Shown here: positions 1-11,929 of the stretch, in pieces
Layout: each line of letters begins with the position of its first letter
How positions within the stretch are numbered: the stretch's first letter is position 1
Assembly (NCBI GenBank): GCA_022661535.1
Contig: JAKULF010000003.1
Span: 4,836,001-4,900,000 of the forward strand
Reading direction: 5' to 3'
DNA from: Eutypa lata
Taxonomy: Eukaryota > Ascomycota > Sordariomycetes > Xylariales > Diatrypaceae
DNA length: 64,000 bases
Position numbers and translations under genes: made by a program
The notes under the pieces: model-generated
What the model was told of the DNA's origin: nothing
Databases searched by the model: none
What the model saw: the letters and a program-made list of their open reading frames with translations, nothing else

Positions 1-202
1 GACGCCGCGCTTCGTCGAGCTCCTCTTCTCCACCTACGACAAGCGCAGCGAGGGCGTCATGAGCTTCGACCTCTTCGTCCAGGCCTGCATCTCCCTCAAG
101 CGCATGACAGACGTGTTCAAGAAGTACGACGACGACCGCGATGGCTACATCACGCTTAGCTTCGAGGACTTCCTCATGGAGATCTTGAAACAGCTGAAGT
201 AG
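1..202 (+). CDS. Penta-EF-hand calcium-binding protein, C-terminal fragment (5' end outside window)
   Basis: The reading frame starting at base 2 is open from the window edge to a TAG at 200-202, giving about 66 residues. It shows two EF-hand-like segments: one around YDKRSEGVMSFDLFVQ, and a clearer loop DDDRDGYITLSFEDF. It ends in a hydrophobic tail, FLMEILKQLK. Spacing and sequence match the last hands of penta-EF-hand proteins (ALG-2/PDCD6, peflin, yeast Pef1), which bind calcium, dimerise through the fifth hand and work in membrane trafficking, repair and budding. The family name rests on this C-terminus alone; the N-terminal Pro/Gly/Tyr-rich part lies upstream of the window. The gene converges on the next one, with about 1 kb between the two stop codons. 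Confidence 0.8.
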   Translation, partial: TPRFVELLFSTYDKRSEGVMSFDLFVQACISLKRMTDVFKKYDDDRDGYITLSFEDFLMEILKQLK

Positions 203-1263
203 TCTGTCTACTCACTTTGTAGTGTGAGCGAAGGGCGAAGGGCGAAAGGATGGAAAGAAAAAGAATCGGTGGAGATGGGCGAGCATTTTTCAGCAAGCAA
301 GTAAGCGCATTAACGGAAGGATGAACCGAAGAGGATGGGAATTTCACTGTAAGATGAGGAAGGGTGAAAATGAATCAATGAATTATATGGTAGGAGAGTT
401 TCGCTGGCGCGACTGGGGTGTTGCGGAGATTTATAGAAGATGGATGCGGCATTGCATACCCCGAGGGCAGCTTGAACCTACTTCATCAGAATAGCCTGAT
501 AGTGCTATATCTAATGCATTTACGGCATTATCAATTTTCATCATTATCATCATCACCACCAACCTATCTTTATATTAATACTTGCTCGGACCTAAGAATG
601 GAGGCCGAACAAATCGAAGATCTAGGTAGTTTTAACTACTTACCTACCTAGGTAGTTAGGAATTCTCGGGACGATACTACTAATTGGATATATCATAGGA
701 AAGCAAATGCCCACTGCTGGGCTGGGTATGTGGGTTATTGTAAGGTACGTGATCACCCCTTATGGCATTGATGATGGATGGATGGATGGTCTGAACTACC
801 TATCTAACAGAGTCTGTCTATATCGCCTTTTTTTCTTTCTTCTCTCCCTTCATGCCTGTATTGTACTATCTCACAAAAACCTCAGTTCATCATTGCCATC
901 ATCCTTTTTATCATTCATCGTTAGAAGGGGTTGGCGATGTTCTCGCCCTGCTCTTCTTGTGTTGGTTGGTATTATCATATCCTCTCCTGCCGAACGCCGC
1001 AATATGAGTCTTCCCCTGTCTAAGTGTCTACCTACCTATGTAGACACTTACATACATAATATAAATGTATGTAGAAAAGTCGATGGCAGCTGCTCGTCCG
1101 CGAGGCTTGTGTATCCCGTCTGTTCTTTCTTCCTGAAAATGCATGTGTGCATACGTAAGTAGTAGGTATGCGTTATGTATGTATGTATGCGTGCATACAT
1201 GTTATCCAGGAACAAACAAACATCCCAAAGTCCTGCATCCGTTTGGACCCAAGAAAATTGGAA
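203..1263. other. Intergenic, convergent 3' regions
   Basis: This stretch lies between two stop codons facing each other. I see no credible coding sequence. It contains pyrimidine-rich tracts, a TAGGTAG/CTACCTA palindromic patch at about 640-660 with one ACCTAGGT octamer, another CTACCTA patch near 1030, and short TATG/CATA repeats near 1170-1200. It presumably holds both 3' UTRs. Confidence 0.6.
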
Positions 1264-3438
1264 TCAAGATGACTTGAATTTGAGCCCCAATCGCATCATG
1301 GACGCCTTCGTTCGGAGTCCTCGTTTCTTCTTAGGAACCGGGTTCTCTCTGTCGTTAACCGGCGTAGCATGCACGGCGATAGCAGGCTTGCTCTCGGGCA
1401 CTTCCTTGGTCTTGATCTCAGTCTCCGCATCTGCAGGGCTGGCTTTCATTACCGGCTCGTTGTCGTCATGGTTCTCCTTCATTCCCTCCTTGTCCTTGTC
1501 CTGCTGATCAGTCGTAGCAGCGTCCGCAGTGTTGGTAGCAGCCGTGGTAGAGGAGCCCTGCGCCCACGACTTGGTTTTGTCACTGTCACGGCGATCCATC
1601 CCGGCCTCAGCCTTGGCACGGACAGGCGACGTTGGCATAACACTATCAGCGCCGACCGTCACCTCATCGCCGGTGCCCAGACGCACGATCTGCGTCAACT
1701 CTACCACGCGCTTCTTACTGCTGCTACTAAAGCGGCTCTTTGCTCTCGGTTCATGATATGTCTCCTCCTCTTCCTCCTCGTCACCATCTTTGCGGTCCGA
1801 AACATTCTGATCAGCATCCGCGTCCGCATCCTCCGTATCCGAAGGGATGTCGTGAGTCCAGCGCGGCGGCATCGAGCGTCCCTCGCCACCATCGTGGGTG
1901 GAAACCCAGGCGCGCGCACCCAGGCGGCTCGTGATGTCAGCGCCGGCGCAGACAATGCTACTTCTAGTACTGTTGTTGTAGCTGCTGCCGCCGCTGTGGC
2001 CGATGCCCATCCGGAGCCGAAACAAGGCCGCCGACCAAGAAGATCGCTGGTGGTACGAGAGGGGCTTGCGCAGTGGTGCCACGCCGTCCATGGGGTGCAG
2101 GAGCGCGGTTAGCGGCAGTGCGGCTTCCGCCAGTAGGTGCGATGACGTCCAGGCTGCCACGTGCGGAAACGCCGTGCCGTGCGGAGCGAACAGGACTGAG
2201 AGGGGACGCGAGACCGCCGCTGCTGCTACTGCTGCTGTGGCTTTGATTGAGGTCGAGGTCGAGCCTATGGTCGTTGCAGTCGAGGGAGAGGATGACGATG
2301 GTCGTTGCTGCTCCTGCTGGTGTTGCTGCTGCTGCTGCATCAATGCACCACGTGTGTGATGGGAAGACGGCTTCGAATCAAAATTGATAAGGAGATCGTG
2401 GTTGTAGTTGTTTGTGGTGTTTGCAGCGTTAGTAAACAAAGGCTGTGTCGGCGAAGGGAGAAGTGTAGACGTTGACTGCACTGAACGCAAGGAGCGTGAC
2501 GAAGTGGGTGGCGGCGACGATGGGTAGTACGGGTAGTGCATGGAGGCTGTTTCCGGGACTGAAAGAACCGTCGACGTAATCATGATGTTGCTGTCATCGT
2601 TAACGCTGCTAATGGTTTCCGGCGTTGCGGGGGGTGCAGCATCGAAGGCCGCCTTCTGCTTCTGCTTCTGCTTCTGCTTCTGCTTCTGCTTCTGCTTTTC
2701 CTTCTCCTGCTTCTGTTTCTCCTTCTGCTTCTGTCTCTCCATCTGCCTCTCCATCTTCCTCTCCTTCTGGGCGGCAGGGATCGTAATGTGCTGCGGTTTC
2801 AAAGTGGGGATCGAAGGCGGTTTGTACGTGATACCGATTGCGCCTGCCGAAACGGTTGTGGACATGCCGCAGTTCATCTTCTGCTTCTTTTGCCGCTTGT
2901 CCGGCAGTACAAAGGAGACAGTGACTTCTCCCGGCTGGCCGCGGGTGGCTACGGGCGGCACCGGCACGCGCACCACGGCCGTCAAATTGCCGGTCAGACG
3001 TGGGTCCTCCCAGCGCTCAAGCACCCGCACCTTGCCCCGGTCGAAATGGCGCCAGTTCCAGATGGTGCGGGCGGCCGCGGGCTCCGCCAGGATCAGCGTG
3101 CGCGTTCCCGAGCTCGGGAGCTGGCGCAGCGTCGCCTCATCGCAGTGGTCGCTACCGAACTGGCTGATGATGACGAGGTCCGGTTCCGGAAGCTCAGCTA
3201 ATGTAGATGCGACGGGAAGAGTGTTCGGTGACGAGGACAGCAACGCCGGCTTTGCATCAGTGGTAGAGGTGGAATGGTACGAGGTACTCGATGATGTGTT
3301 TCTGATCACTGGATCCAATAGGATCGTAAATGGGCGTGCATAGACGACAACATCAGGAGCCATTGAACTGGGGATGATAGGCTCGAATGATAGTAGGAAC
3401 GAGGTGTCCGAGCTCAGTTGCTTGATAGTCAACGCCAT
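1264..3438 (-). CDS. Metallo-beta-lactamase-fold protein (fungal family) with long low-complexity insertion
   Basis: A single 724-residue frame opens with MALTIKQLSSDTSFLLSF, the usual start of a fungal family of metallo-beta-lactamase-like proteins. Core pieces seen: a beta strand and LLDP near 40, a degenerate metal motif ISQFGSDHCDE at about 91-101 (the first histidine of HxHxDH is missing, Asp and His remain), a second core block SVLFAPHGTAFP at about 414-425, and WVSTHDGG at about 511-518. Residues ~225-410 interrupt the core with a Lys/Gln/Glu-repeat tract (~225-262), a Ser/Thr/Pro-rich linker and Gln and Ala runs. The C-terminal 200 residues are acidic, then basic, and look disordered. 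Hydrolase activity is uncertain because ligands are lost; no substrate can be named. The family assignment is firmer than any activity. Confidence 0.8.
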   Translation of the reverse strand: MALTIKQLSSDTSFLLSFEPIIPSSMAPDVVVYARPFTILLDPVIRNTSSSTSYHSTSTTDAKPALLSSSPNTLPVASTLAELPEPDLVIISQFGSDHCDEATLRQLPSSGTRTLILAEPAAARTIWNWRHFDRGKVRVLERWEDPRLTGNLTAVVRVPVPPVATRGQPGEVTVSFVLPDKRQKKQKMNCGMSTTVSAGAIGITYKPPSIPTLKPQHITIPAAQKERKMERQMERQKQKEKQKQEKEKQKQKQKQKQKQKQKAAFDAAPPATPETISSVNDDSNIMITSTVLSVPETASMHYPYYPSSPPPTSSRSLRSVQSTSTLLPSPTQPLFTNAANTTNNYNHDLLINFDSKPSSHHTRGALMQQQQQHQQEQQRPSSSSPSTATTIGSTSTSIKATAAVAAAAVSRPLSVLFAPHGTAFPHVAAWTSSHLLAEAALPLTALLHPMDGVAPLRKPLSYHQRSSWSAALFRLRMGIGHSGGSSYNNSTRSSIVCAGADITSRLGARAWVSTHDGGEGRSMPPRWTHDIPSDTEDADADADQNVSDRKDGDEEEEEETYHEPRAKSRFSSSSKKRVVELTQIVRLGTGDEVTVGADSVMPTSPVRAKAEAGMDRRDSDKTKSWAQGSSTTAATNTADAATTDQQDKDKEGMKENHDDNEPVMKASPADAETEIKTKEVPESKPAIAVHATPVNDRENPVPKKKRGLRTKASMMRLGLKFKSS
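2650..2770. repeat. (CTTCTG)n hexamer repeat inside the metallo-beta-lactamase-like gene
   Basis: CTTCTG units are tandemly repeated on the + strand, with degenerate CTTCTC/CTCCAT units following. On the coding (-) strand this encodes the Lys-Gln run with Glu and Met interruptions. The unit is a multiple of three, so length changes keep the frame. Confidence 0.85.
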
Positions 3439-6400
3439 GGTGAATGATGGTGAAGGAAAATACTACGCGGGGTAGAAGTAGTGATTAGGTCGAGACAAGT
3501 TATCTTTGCATCCCTAGTTGGAAGTAGAATCCAGTAGGTCACCAAAAAAGGTAACCTTGGATGGGAAAGAAAACGAGTGCCGGATGGCAAGTGAAAGTAA
3601 AAAAGGATTGATCAAAGGCAATCCTGAAAGGTGAAGGTGAACAATTACCGTCTTACTGTGACACCAGCAGGCTTGCGTCGTCGAATGATACAATCGCAGG
3701 TGCAGGATGGATGGGGTCTTGGAAGGCAAGACAGAGCTTCACCCCAAAAAGAAATGTTTGGGCGACACAGAAGGCGGGAAAGTGAAGCGAGTTGGGGAGT
3801 ACAGGGAAGATCAGAAGGTCGGCCGACGTGAAAAGAACGTGAGGGTGAGTGAGGGTCGTCGATGATGGCTGACGACGGTTTTGGGCCGTTGGGAATAATA
3901 TGACGGACGGGACGGTTCTTGCACGTCGGTCACACCCAAGCTTGGATTTTTTTAATTCCTAATTATTTTCATGTAATGGCGACGCTTGATACCTGTTTAC
4001 AGTAGTAAAAAGGAAGAAATTAATATTGTACTTCATTTTGTGTCAGTTACCTAGGTACTTTAGATAAGCTACATACTAATAAGTATTGTAGCCTTACCAT
4101 TGATACATACTTATTCCTATTGTAAGGCGTCCAATGCATACATACTTGCCTTAGGTAGTAGTCTTAGGTACATGCAGCATGCAGCATGCATACAGTCATT
4201 CATTCATGTACATGTGGAAGGCCGCACATATTGTTCTACACATTGTATGGACAGGATGTTTCTGTTGCTACACAATTTGGAGCTGCAACTAAGAAGATGG
4301 ATGGCAGCCTGACGCAGCCCTCTTTGGAACTAAATACCTACATGCAGGTATGTATTGTACGTAGCTGGCCGGACACGGCAGGCATTTAGTAGAAACCGGC
4401 AAAGCCAGCGTGAGCCAGCCATCATCATCATCATCAGGAGGTTCAGAGTCAGCCACTGTTTCACAGATTTGATTGGTCCAACCCGGTGGGGCTTCGCTCA
4501 AAACGGCATATGATAAATTCGATATTTGTCAGGTTGGAGTGGCTTTTTGAGACTTTGGAGTGCACCATCTCATTAATCTACGTACCTAGATAGATACCTC
4601 TACGTGATGTCTGCGTACCTATCAAATAGTTTGAGTGCCTTGCAGCAAGCAGCTCAGAGCTAAACTAAGGGAGGGATGGAGGGTAATTGGTAACCTCTGA
4701 CCAGATCGGCTGTTCTGGTCTCTTTCTGAGAGGCTTTGGGGAGCTCGAGATAGCCGAGACCTCGATTTCTTGTTTTAGCAACTTATTCACTTCATTTCAT
4801 TTCTTCTTCTTTATTTACATTACAAAATAAAGCCGTGCATGTGTTATAGGCATTTAATTCCCACGAATCAGATCCACGTAGGTAGATATTTATTTAGCCC
4901 AAGTGGATTTTAGAATTGCATGGCAGTGAATAATCAATATACCGACAACTTCTTTCTACAGGCAGAGCTTACATCAGTCTCTGTCTACCTAGGTACATAT
5001 TAGGTTGGCGGCGATTGCTATTATTTACGTAGTGTAAGCCCTTTATGAGGTAGGTTTGTCCGAGATAAGGTAAGGTTCTCTGATCACTTTAAAACGAATG
5101 GTCTCATAAGACTGGCATAGGTAATAATAAGATTATGGAATTCCTATACATTTGACAGCAGATCAGCACTGCACGTTTGGAAAGAAGGTACTGGGACGAT
5201 CAAATGCTAAGACCAATTATGTAGTGTAGCCACGTTATGTTTTGTTTCGTGTTAAGACGTATAATGGCTAGTATGGATGGCACACATCTACGGATCTCCG
5301 CCATAAGGTAACTAAATCGAATCAGAGAAAGGCAGGAGGCTAAGAAGTAACCTATATGATGCAGAGCTTTACTTATAGTCTAATAGGTATGGGATACCAT
5401 AACTACTTAAATATCTTAGGGCATCTGTGGCAGCAACAATTCTGACATCCGACCCGTCCTTGATATGATATCCTCTGCCTTCAACCGCACTCGTAACACT
5501 TGTGGTATTTAGATAGGACAGCTGCAGAATCGAGCCCCGATAACCTGTCGCTTCGTTGCCGCATTCATAATTTCAGCGCCTTCGATGTAGGTAGTTTTTG
5601 CCCGAACTTAATTTGACCTCTCGATCAATCGATCCACCTTACGTTTTGTTCTGCCGCAGCGCCCACGGGACTCGTGGGAACAAGCTTATATTGGAGAACA
5701 CCACGACATCTTCAGGACGCCTCTGGATGCCATCCTTGCTATCTAGACGATGTTAACAATCAAGTGAAAGTAGAGAAGAAACAAACAGGTCGTGATATAA
5801 ATTGAGGTCGAGTTGTTGGAGATCGTTACGAGAAACCGTGGTCTTGGTGTTGTCCAACAGGTCGTCGTGTCATTGAGTGGCTGTATAGTTACTAATGAAT
5901 AATACTAGAAAGGCAGAAAGACGCGGGCCTGCTGCTTGGAGCATTGGAATGTCAATTATTTTTGAAGTTTCAGGTGGTTTGGGTATGGGTAACTGCGTCT
6001 TCAGCTGTACGGCTTTTCATGATTGCCACTGCAACGCCCGAGGAGCCTCTGACTACCATCGCCGAGATCAACGGTTCACGGGTCTCTGAACGTAGGGGCA
6101 TGCTTAACTGACCAAGTCACAAGTTATAAGAATAGCGTCGTCTTTAACTTGATCCGATTGAAAATACCATGCAAATCAACAAAACCGAACCGATGTGCTT
6201 ACCGAGGAGCGAGCACTGCTTCCGCCCGACATGACTTATCGAATGTTAGTAGCCTGCTATGCTTGGTGGAACTAAGAAGACTCGATGTCTAGATATTTTA
6301 CGCTGGGCTAGGGTGTGGAGTGATAGGGGAACGCCACGGTTAATGACGAGTGTTCTACTTCATTAATTGAACATCGAAAGTCCTGAGTAGGATAGTCAGC

Positions 6401-6766
6401 TATCCATGACATTTGAATGCTATGTTACTTCGAATGTACGAATATGTAAGGGCAGCATAATATCACGATACCGAAGTTGTAATTGTAGAATATAGCTAGT
6501 AGCTCCTTTTGGATAGTATTAAGTAACAAGCAAGCAAGTAAGTCATGCTAGCGAATCGAACATGATGTTGAGTTATTCCTATTCCTGTCGCTGCAGTATT
6601 CCGCATCCGTTTCTAAAAACGTGGCCATCCGCATGGAAGAAGGTATTTCTCAAACAACCGGAGGCTTCCTAAAAGGGAAATTCGAAGATGACTTATCCAG
6701 TTCTTCTACTATGTAGCTGCTTATTATACTAGTTACGGGATGGGTCTGCGATGAGGGCTTAGCTAT
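3439..6766. other. Intergenic desert, left part
   Basis: No frame above about 90 codons here has coding character. The first 400 bases are the promoter side of the metallo-beta-lactamase-like gene. Two ACCTAGGT octamers lie at 4049 and 4987, and tandem GCATGCA units near 4173-4190. The short frame at 5895-6089 resembles no family I know. Confidence 0.6.
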
Positions 6767-7027
6767 CACCCATATGGATTTAGAAAATGCACTCCCATCA
6801 AAATCCAAGCTAGCTTAAGCTACCAAAGGGTATATTTATAAGGTGTAAATAACAAATAAAATAAAATAACAATAAATAAAAAGACGTTATAATTATGTAA
6901 AGTATTGCTTAATGAATATAATTATGTCTACGACTTTTATCAATTGTATTTTGTTATTAAGTTATCTGTATATCTTATCCGGGTGATGGATTTTGGTGGG
7001 AGTGCATTTTCTAAATCCGTATGGGTG
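6767..7027. mobile_element. MITE-like element, 261 bp, 41-bp terminal inverted repeats, 5-bp target duplication
   Basis: The left arm 6767-6807 begins CACCCATATGGATTTAGAAA. The right arm 6987-7027 is its inverted copy, differing at two positions, both C/T transitions. The 179 bases between are A+T-rich and noncoding. Directly outside both ends is GCTAT (6762-6766 and 7028-7032), a perfect 5-bp direct repeat that reads as a target-site duplication. Size, terminal repeats and lack of coding capacity fit a miniature inverted-repeat transposable element. The superfamily cannot be told from a 5-bp duplication and CACCC ends alone. Confidence 0.75.
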
Positions 7028-7032
7028 GCTAT

Positions 7033-8995
7033 GTAGGTATTCATACATGCTATGCTGTATCGATAAGCCAACCATTGGCACTCGTCATCACCAAGACCCC
7101 TGGGATGATTTAGAGGGGGCGGAGGGGTGAACAACGGGCGGGTCATTGGAAATGATTATAGCACACCATTCGCCCAAGTTAATCTTTCGAGCTGTCGCTT
7201 ATCTTCGTCGGCATAAAATACCTCGAAATATTATCGAATCGATATACCGTAATTGTGCACAAGAAGCTCTCCTGGAGCTACCCTTGAGCTCCCAAAGAAG
7301 CTACCAGCATAAACAACCTTGGAAGAGCTTCAAGTGTTGTCCATAACTGGAAGGCACTGGCTAAGCAGCCTCCACTTACACCCACCATTCAAACGTGCAT
7401 ATCTTACTGGAGCTAAAATACACGTACGTAGGCTGTTTCTTAAATGGTCGATAGCATGAATGATACAATCAAAATGTAGGCTGTCTAGACAAGACGACCT
7501 TAGTATGCGAGGTAAAGAAAGAAGAAAGAATTACTCTTAAACACATGACTAGAAAGCGTCCGAGAAACCCGCCAACGTACATACATATTCGCAAGTGGCA
7601 CCGGGTCCTTTTTGTCCCAGTATTGTTCGTACTTGAAGAAGAGCAGAAGGGGTAAAAGAAGGGGATACCCCCATAGTATAGCCCCTCCTTTAAGGCTTTG
7701 CATGTCTGCATGTGCCACCAACCCAGCCAATGCATGAGCTCTGAACTATACTGACAAAGGACTGACAGCCCCATCTCCATGATTAAGGCACCAGAAACGG
7801 AGTCTTTCGACCCACCAACGGCGCATAACCCCTTCAATCAACTTTCAATGCTTTCTTCTCTCCCTGTTCCTGGTTCCAGCTCCAATGTCGGGAGTCGATG
7901 CGATCCTGTCGTGTATCTCGTAGGAAGCAAGCTAAGGTCGCAATCCATCTGCTTATATATATGTATGTAGGTGGGTAGGCGTGCATGGATCTTATCACGA
8001 TTAAACTACCTAGTAACATGATGCAAGAGAGAAATAGTTGAACTACATACATACAGAAACCATAGCTAACGTCGCCATTAAGCGGGAATATCCTGGTTCT
8101 CGTTTAGGTCAACTGTATCAGGCGATCATTGCCAGTTAGCAAAGATAGTACCAACTGATGTCGGCAAAGCCTAGATACTTCCGAAGACGTTGAACTGGTG
8201 CCCTCGGCATTTTCAACTCGTTTACTACCCTAGGTAGGTATGCGCATAAGTAATAGGAATATCTAGATACGTATGTAGTTACCTGCCGAGGTAGGCAGGC
8301 TGGGTTACCTAACAAAGACTATTTTGGCTTTAAGCTTCCTGTGCTTTCTTGACTGGCCACCAGATATACTCCACCCTCTCCAGTCAGTAAATCCATCCAC
8401 CACTTAGATCAATCTTTGATCGAGTCAGACAGGAAGTTGGTCATTGGATTGATAGCACAAGGCCCAATGGGAGACATATGTAATGCGTCTCCGTCAATCT
8501 AGAAGTTTTGCTATGTCTTTGTTCGGTGCAAGCTGTGTCATCGGGAGGGATTGGTTGGCATATAGCAATTAGTAGGTGTTAGGTATCGTTTCATTGTTGT
8601 TAAATGCTTCTTTTCTCGGTCACGCCGCAATAGGTAAGAAACTTGTTTTAAAACTTGACCTGGGCTCCTCTGGACTTGTAGGTATTCTTTGTTCTCAAGT
8701 GGTAACATATATCTACCTAGGTAGTCATAACTGTCATATCAGCTTAGCCGAACATGTTGTTGCAAAGTGGAGAGTAGACCTGCAAAAGGGCAGATGCAGC
8801 AGTGGTATGTATGTATGTATGTATATTATAGATATAGTAGGTACTACTTGATGAAGCAAAAGTGTGTATTGTACCTTATCTTTGTGCATTGTATTGATTG
8901 CTACGAAGTACAGTAGGTAATTAGTTAGCACCTTGTCTTGTAGGCGTCTTAAAAATGTTCGGCCTGGTTTGGCTGCTTTCAGCGGAGCTTGTTAG
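7033..8995. other. Intergenic desert between the two elements
   Basis: No supported gene. Notable items are an ACCTAGGT octamer at 8715, a CCCTAGGTAGGT variant at about 8228, short TATG repeats near 8806-8824, and a short minus-strand frame at 7469-7837 with no recognisable similarity. Confidence 0.55.
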
Positions 8996-9003
8996 TTACT
9001 TAC
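8996..9003. repeat. Left target-site duplication TTACTTAC
   Basis: This 8-bp sequence is repeated exactly at 11922-11929, on the other side of the inverted-repeat element. It marks the insertion site and shows that both transposon ends are intact. Confidence 0.8.
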
Positions 9004-11921
9004 GAGCCACCCTATTCGGGCTATATATTTTATTCGGGCTATACAGAAAATAATTTTACAATCGGCTTGCCACCTGCCACCACACTAATGCAGAGCTAAA
9101 GGCCCACTAATATAAGCCAATTACTATCACCATTTAAAACACCTAGTTTTATATACGAATAACTTAATTTTTAATGTTATTTATAATATATTTATATAAA
9201 AAACTTTTCGAAATACTTTTAATTAATATTATATATTATATATAACTTTAATATTTAATTTTTTATAAAATTAATAACTTTTTTTAAAATATTATTAATA
9301 TTTTATTAATTCTTAAGCTTTATAATAATTAAATCTTTAATATTAAATATAATACGTCGTCGTTTCGTAATACGAATAATTTATTAAATAATTAAATCTT
9401 ATTATTATTATTAAAAAATATTAATAATTTTTTACGTAAAAATTATAAATAAAGTTATAAATAAAGTTATTATAAATTTTTTATAAACGTCGTTATAAAT
9501 ATTATCGTAAATATTATTATAAATTTTATTACGATTATTTTTAATATTATGCTTTTATTATAATTATAATTTTTTTTATTATTATAATTATTATAACTTT
9601 TTATAATTATTTAATAATTATTAATTAAAAGCTTTATTATTTAAATTAAAGTTAATTAACTTTTATTAAAAAAAATAATAATATATAAAAAAATAAAATT
9701 TTTATTAATAATAATAAAATTATAAAACTTATAAAAATATAATAACGTTAATATAAAAACGTTTTTAAAACTTTTAAATATACGATTTTTTAATTAATAA
9801 TAAAAATTCGTTATTTATAAAATTTTTATTTATAAATTAATATATATTAATATTCGTAAATTATAATAATATTATTTTCGGTTTTTTTTTAAATACTTTT
9901 ATATTTTTTAAAATCTTAAAAATATAAAATAAATTATATTATTATTCGAAATAATAATTTTTTAAAAAATAAAATTATAAAGTATATAAAAAAAATTAAA
10001 ATAAAAAAAATATATAAACTTTAATTTTATAATACTTTATTATAAATAAATTAATTACTTTATATAAATATATTATCGTAAATATATTAAATTATTTATA
10101 ATTAAAATAAATAATTTATATTTAAATATTTTATAAATTAAAAATATTATAATAATTATTTTTTATTTTTATAATTATACGTTTAAAGCTTTTAATAATT
10201 TTAAATAAATCGTCGCGATTATTTTATAAATAACTTTTAAAGTTTTTATAATTTAATTTAATAAAAAATATAATATAAATATCGTAATTACGATATTACG
10301 AAATAAAGTAATTTGTTTATTTATATTAATACGAAAAATAAATCTTTTTAAAATAATTAACGATAACTTTTTAATCTTTATTAAACTCGTTAATTAATTA
10401 ATGTTAAATAACGTTAAAGTTTACTTTTATATTAAAATACGTAATATATTTTTAATAAAAAATTAAGCTTTTTTTTATATAAAAAATTTTAAAAAAAAAA
10501 AACCGAAAAAATTAATTATTATTTTTTTAATTTAACGTTTAAATCGATTAATATATTTTTAAACGACGATATTAATTTAATTATTAAATATATAAATTTA
10601 ATAATTATTATTATCGTTACTTTTATTAAAATCTTTTAAAATCTTTTTTTATTTTCGAAATATATAAAGAATAACGTTTTTATTAACGTAAAAAATATAA
10701 ATTTATTATTAAACGAAAAATAATATATCGATAATAACTTTTTTTTATTTATTTTTAAAATTAAAAATAAATATCTTTAATTTATAAATATTTATTTTTT
10801 TTATTAATTTTTTATAACTTTTTATTAATTAATTATATTAAACTTAAGTTTAATTAAAAATAATATTAAAATATTAATTATATATTAACTTTATATATAT
10901 ATTATTAATAACGTTAAAAAAAAATATATAATAACGATTAATTTTATAAATATTATTAAAACTTAATATTTTAAAATATCGTTTTTATATTTTAATATAT
11001 TAAAAATAAATTCATATAATTTTAACAATACGATTAAAATTATTATTTTTATATTTAATTTAATAAAAAAAATTATTATTTTAAAAAAACTTAATAAAAG
11101 TTTAAATATTAATAAAGTTATTAAACTTTTTACGACGATATTTTTATATATAATTCTTTATATTTTTTAAAAAAATAATATAATTAAAATATATTTATTT
11201 AAAAATTATATAAATCTTTTATAATTAAATATTCGTTATTATTATATTATAAATTATTAACTTTTCTTTATCGATAAAACGATAAACTTTTAAATAACTT
11301 ATAATATTATTAAAAAGTTCGTAATTATATTTTATTTTCGAAAAATCGTAAAATATAAATATTTATTTATAATTAATAAACTTATTAATTTTAATAAAAC
11401 TTATAAAAAAATAATCGTTTTTATACGTTATAAATCGTTAAACATTATAACTTTCGATTTAATAAATCGCGCCGTAATTATAATATATATAATATCTTAT
11501 ATATTAACTTTTAAAGTTAAAATTTATTTCATTACGTTTAATAAGTTAAAAATTATAACGAAAAGCGAAAATATTTATATTTATTATTAATAAATTTATT
11601 ATATTAAAGTTTAAATCGCTTTTCGAAAAGTTTAAAAATTATATTATTTTAAAAAGCACGTAATAATTATTGAAAAACGATTATAAAAATATAAATTTAA
11701 CGAATTTTAATTATAAATAATTATAAAATAATAATAATAAAGTAATTTAATTAAAAAAAATATAAAAATAATTATATTTATTAATTAAATTTAATAAATC
11801 CATAATGAATGGATTAAGTAAGCCTTTAACTTTGCACTAGTATAATAACAAGTAACAAGCCGATTATAAAATTATTTTCTATATAGCCCGAATAAAATAT
11901 ATAGCCCGAATAAGGTGGCTC
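9004..11921. mobile_element. RIP-degraded DNA transposon, hAT-like by 8-bp target duplication
   Basis: The element is flanked by the direct repeat TTACTTAC (8996-9003 and 11922-11929) and bounded by GAGCCACC...GGTGGCTC. The terminal inverted repeats run about 105 bp (9004-9108 and 11817-11921). The first 66 bp differ at three sites; the inner part differs at a dozen more. Nearly all differences read T on the right arm where the left arm keeps C. Each end carries two copies of ATTCGGGCTATA, plausible transposase-binding subterminal repeats. The interior (about 9140-11800) is almost pure A+T; surviving C and G sit mainly in CG, CT and AG, while CA and TG are nearly absent. That is the mark of heavy RIP. 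No reading frame survives. An 8-bp duplication fits hAT elements, but the transposase is unreadable, so the superfamily is inferred. Confidence 0.8.
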
Positions 11922-11929
11922 TTACTTAC
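11922..11929. repeat. Right target-site duplication TTACTTAC
   Basis: Exact copy of 8996-9003, immediately outside the right terminal inverted repeat. Confidence 0.8.

Noticed and set aside
5895..6089. 64-codon frame with Gly/Cys-rich translation
   Set aside because: Short, without similarity to a known family, without splice-site support, in a region of decayed intergenic DNA.
7469..7837. 122-codon minus-strand frame
   Set aside because: No recognisable motif and a run of Ser/Cys/Tyr typical of chance frames; a second overlapping frame in the same interval is equally plausible.
9140..11800. AT-rich block as a centromere or mitochondrial fragment
   Set aside because: It is bounded by inverted repeats with an 8-bp target duplication, which is the signature of a transposon, and the loss of CA/TG points to RIP.
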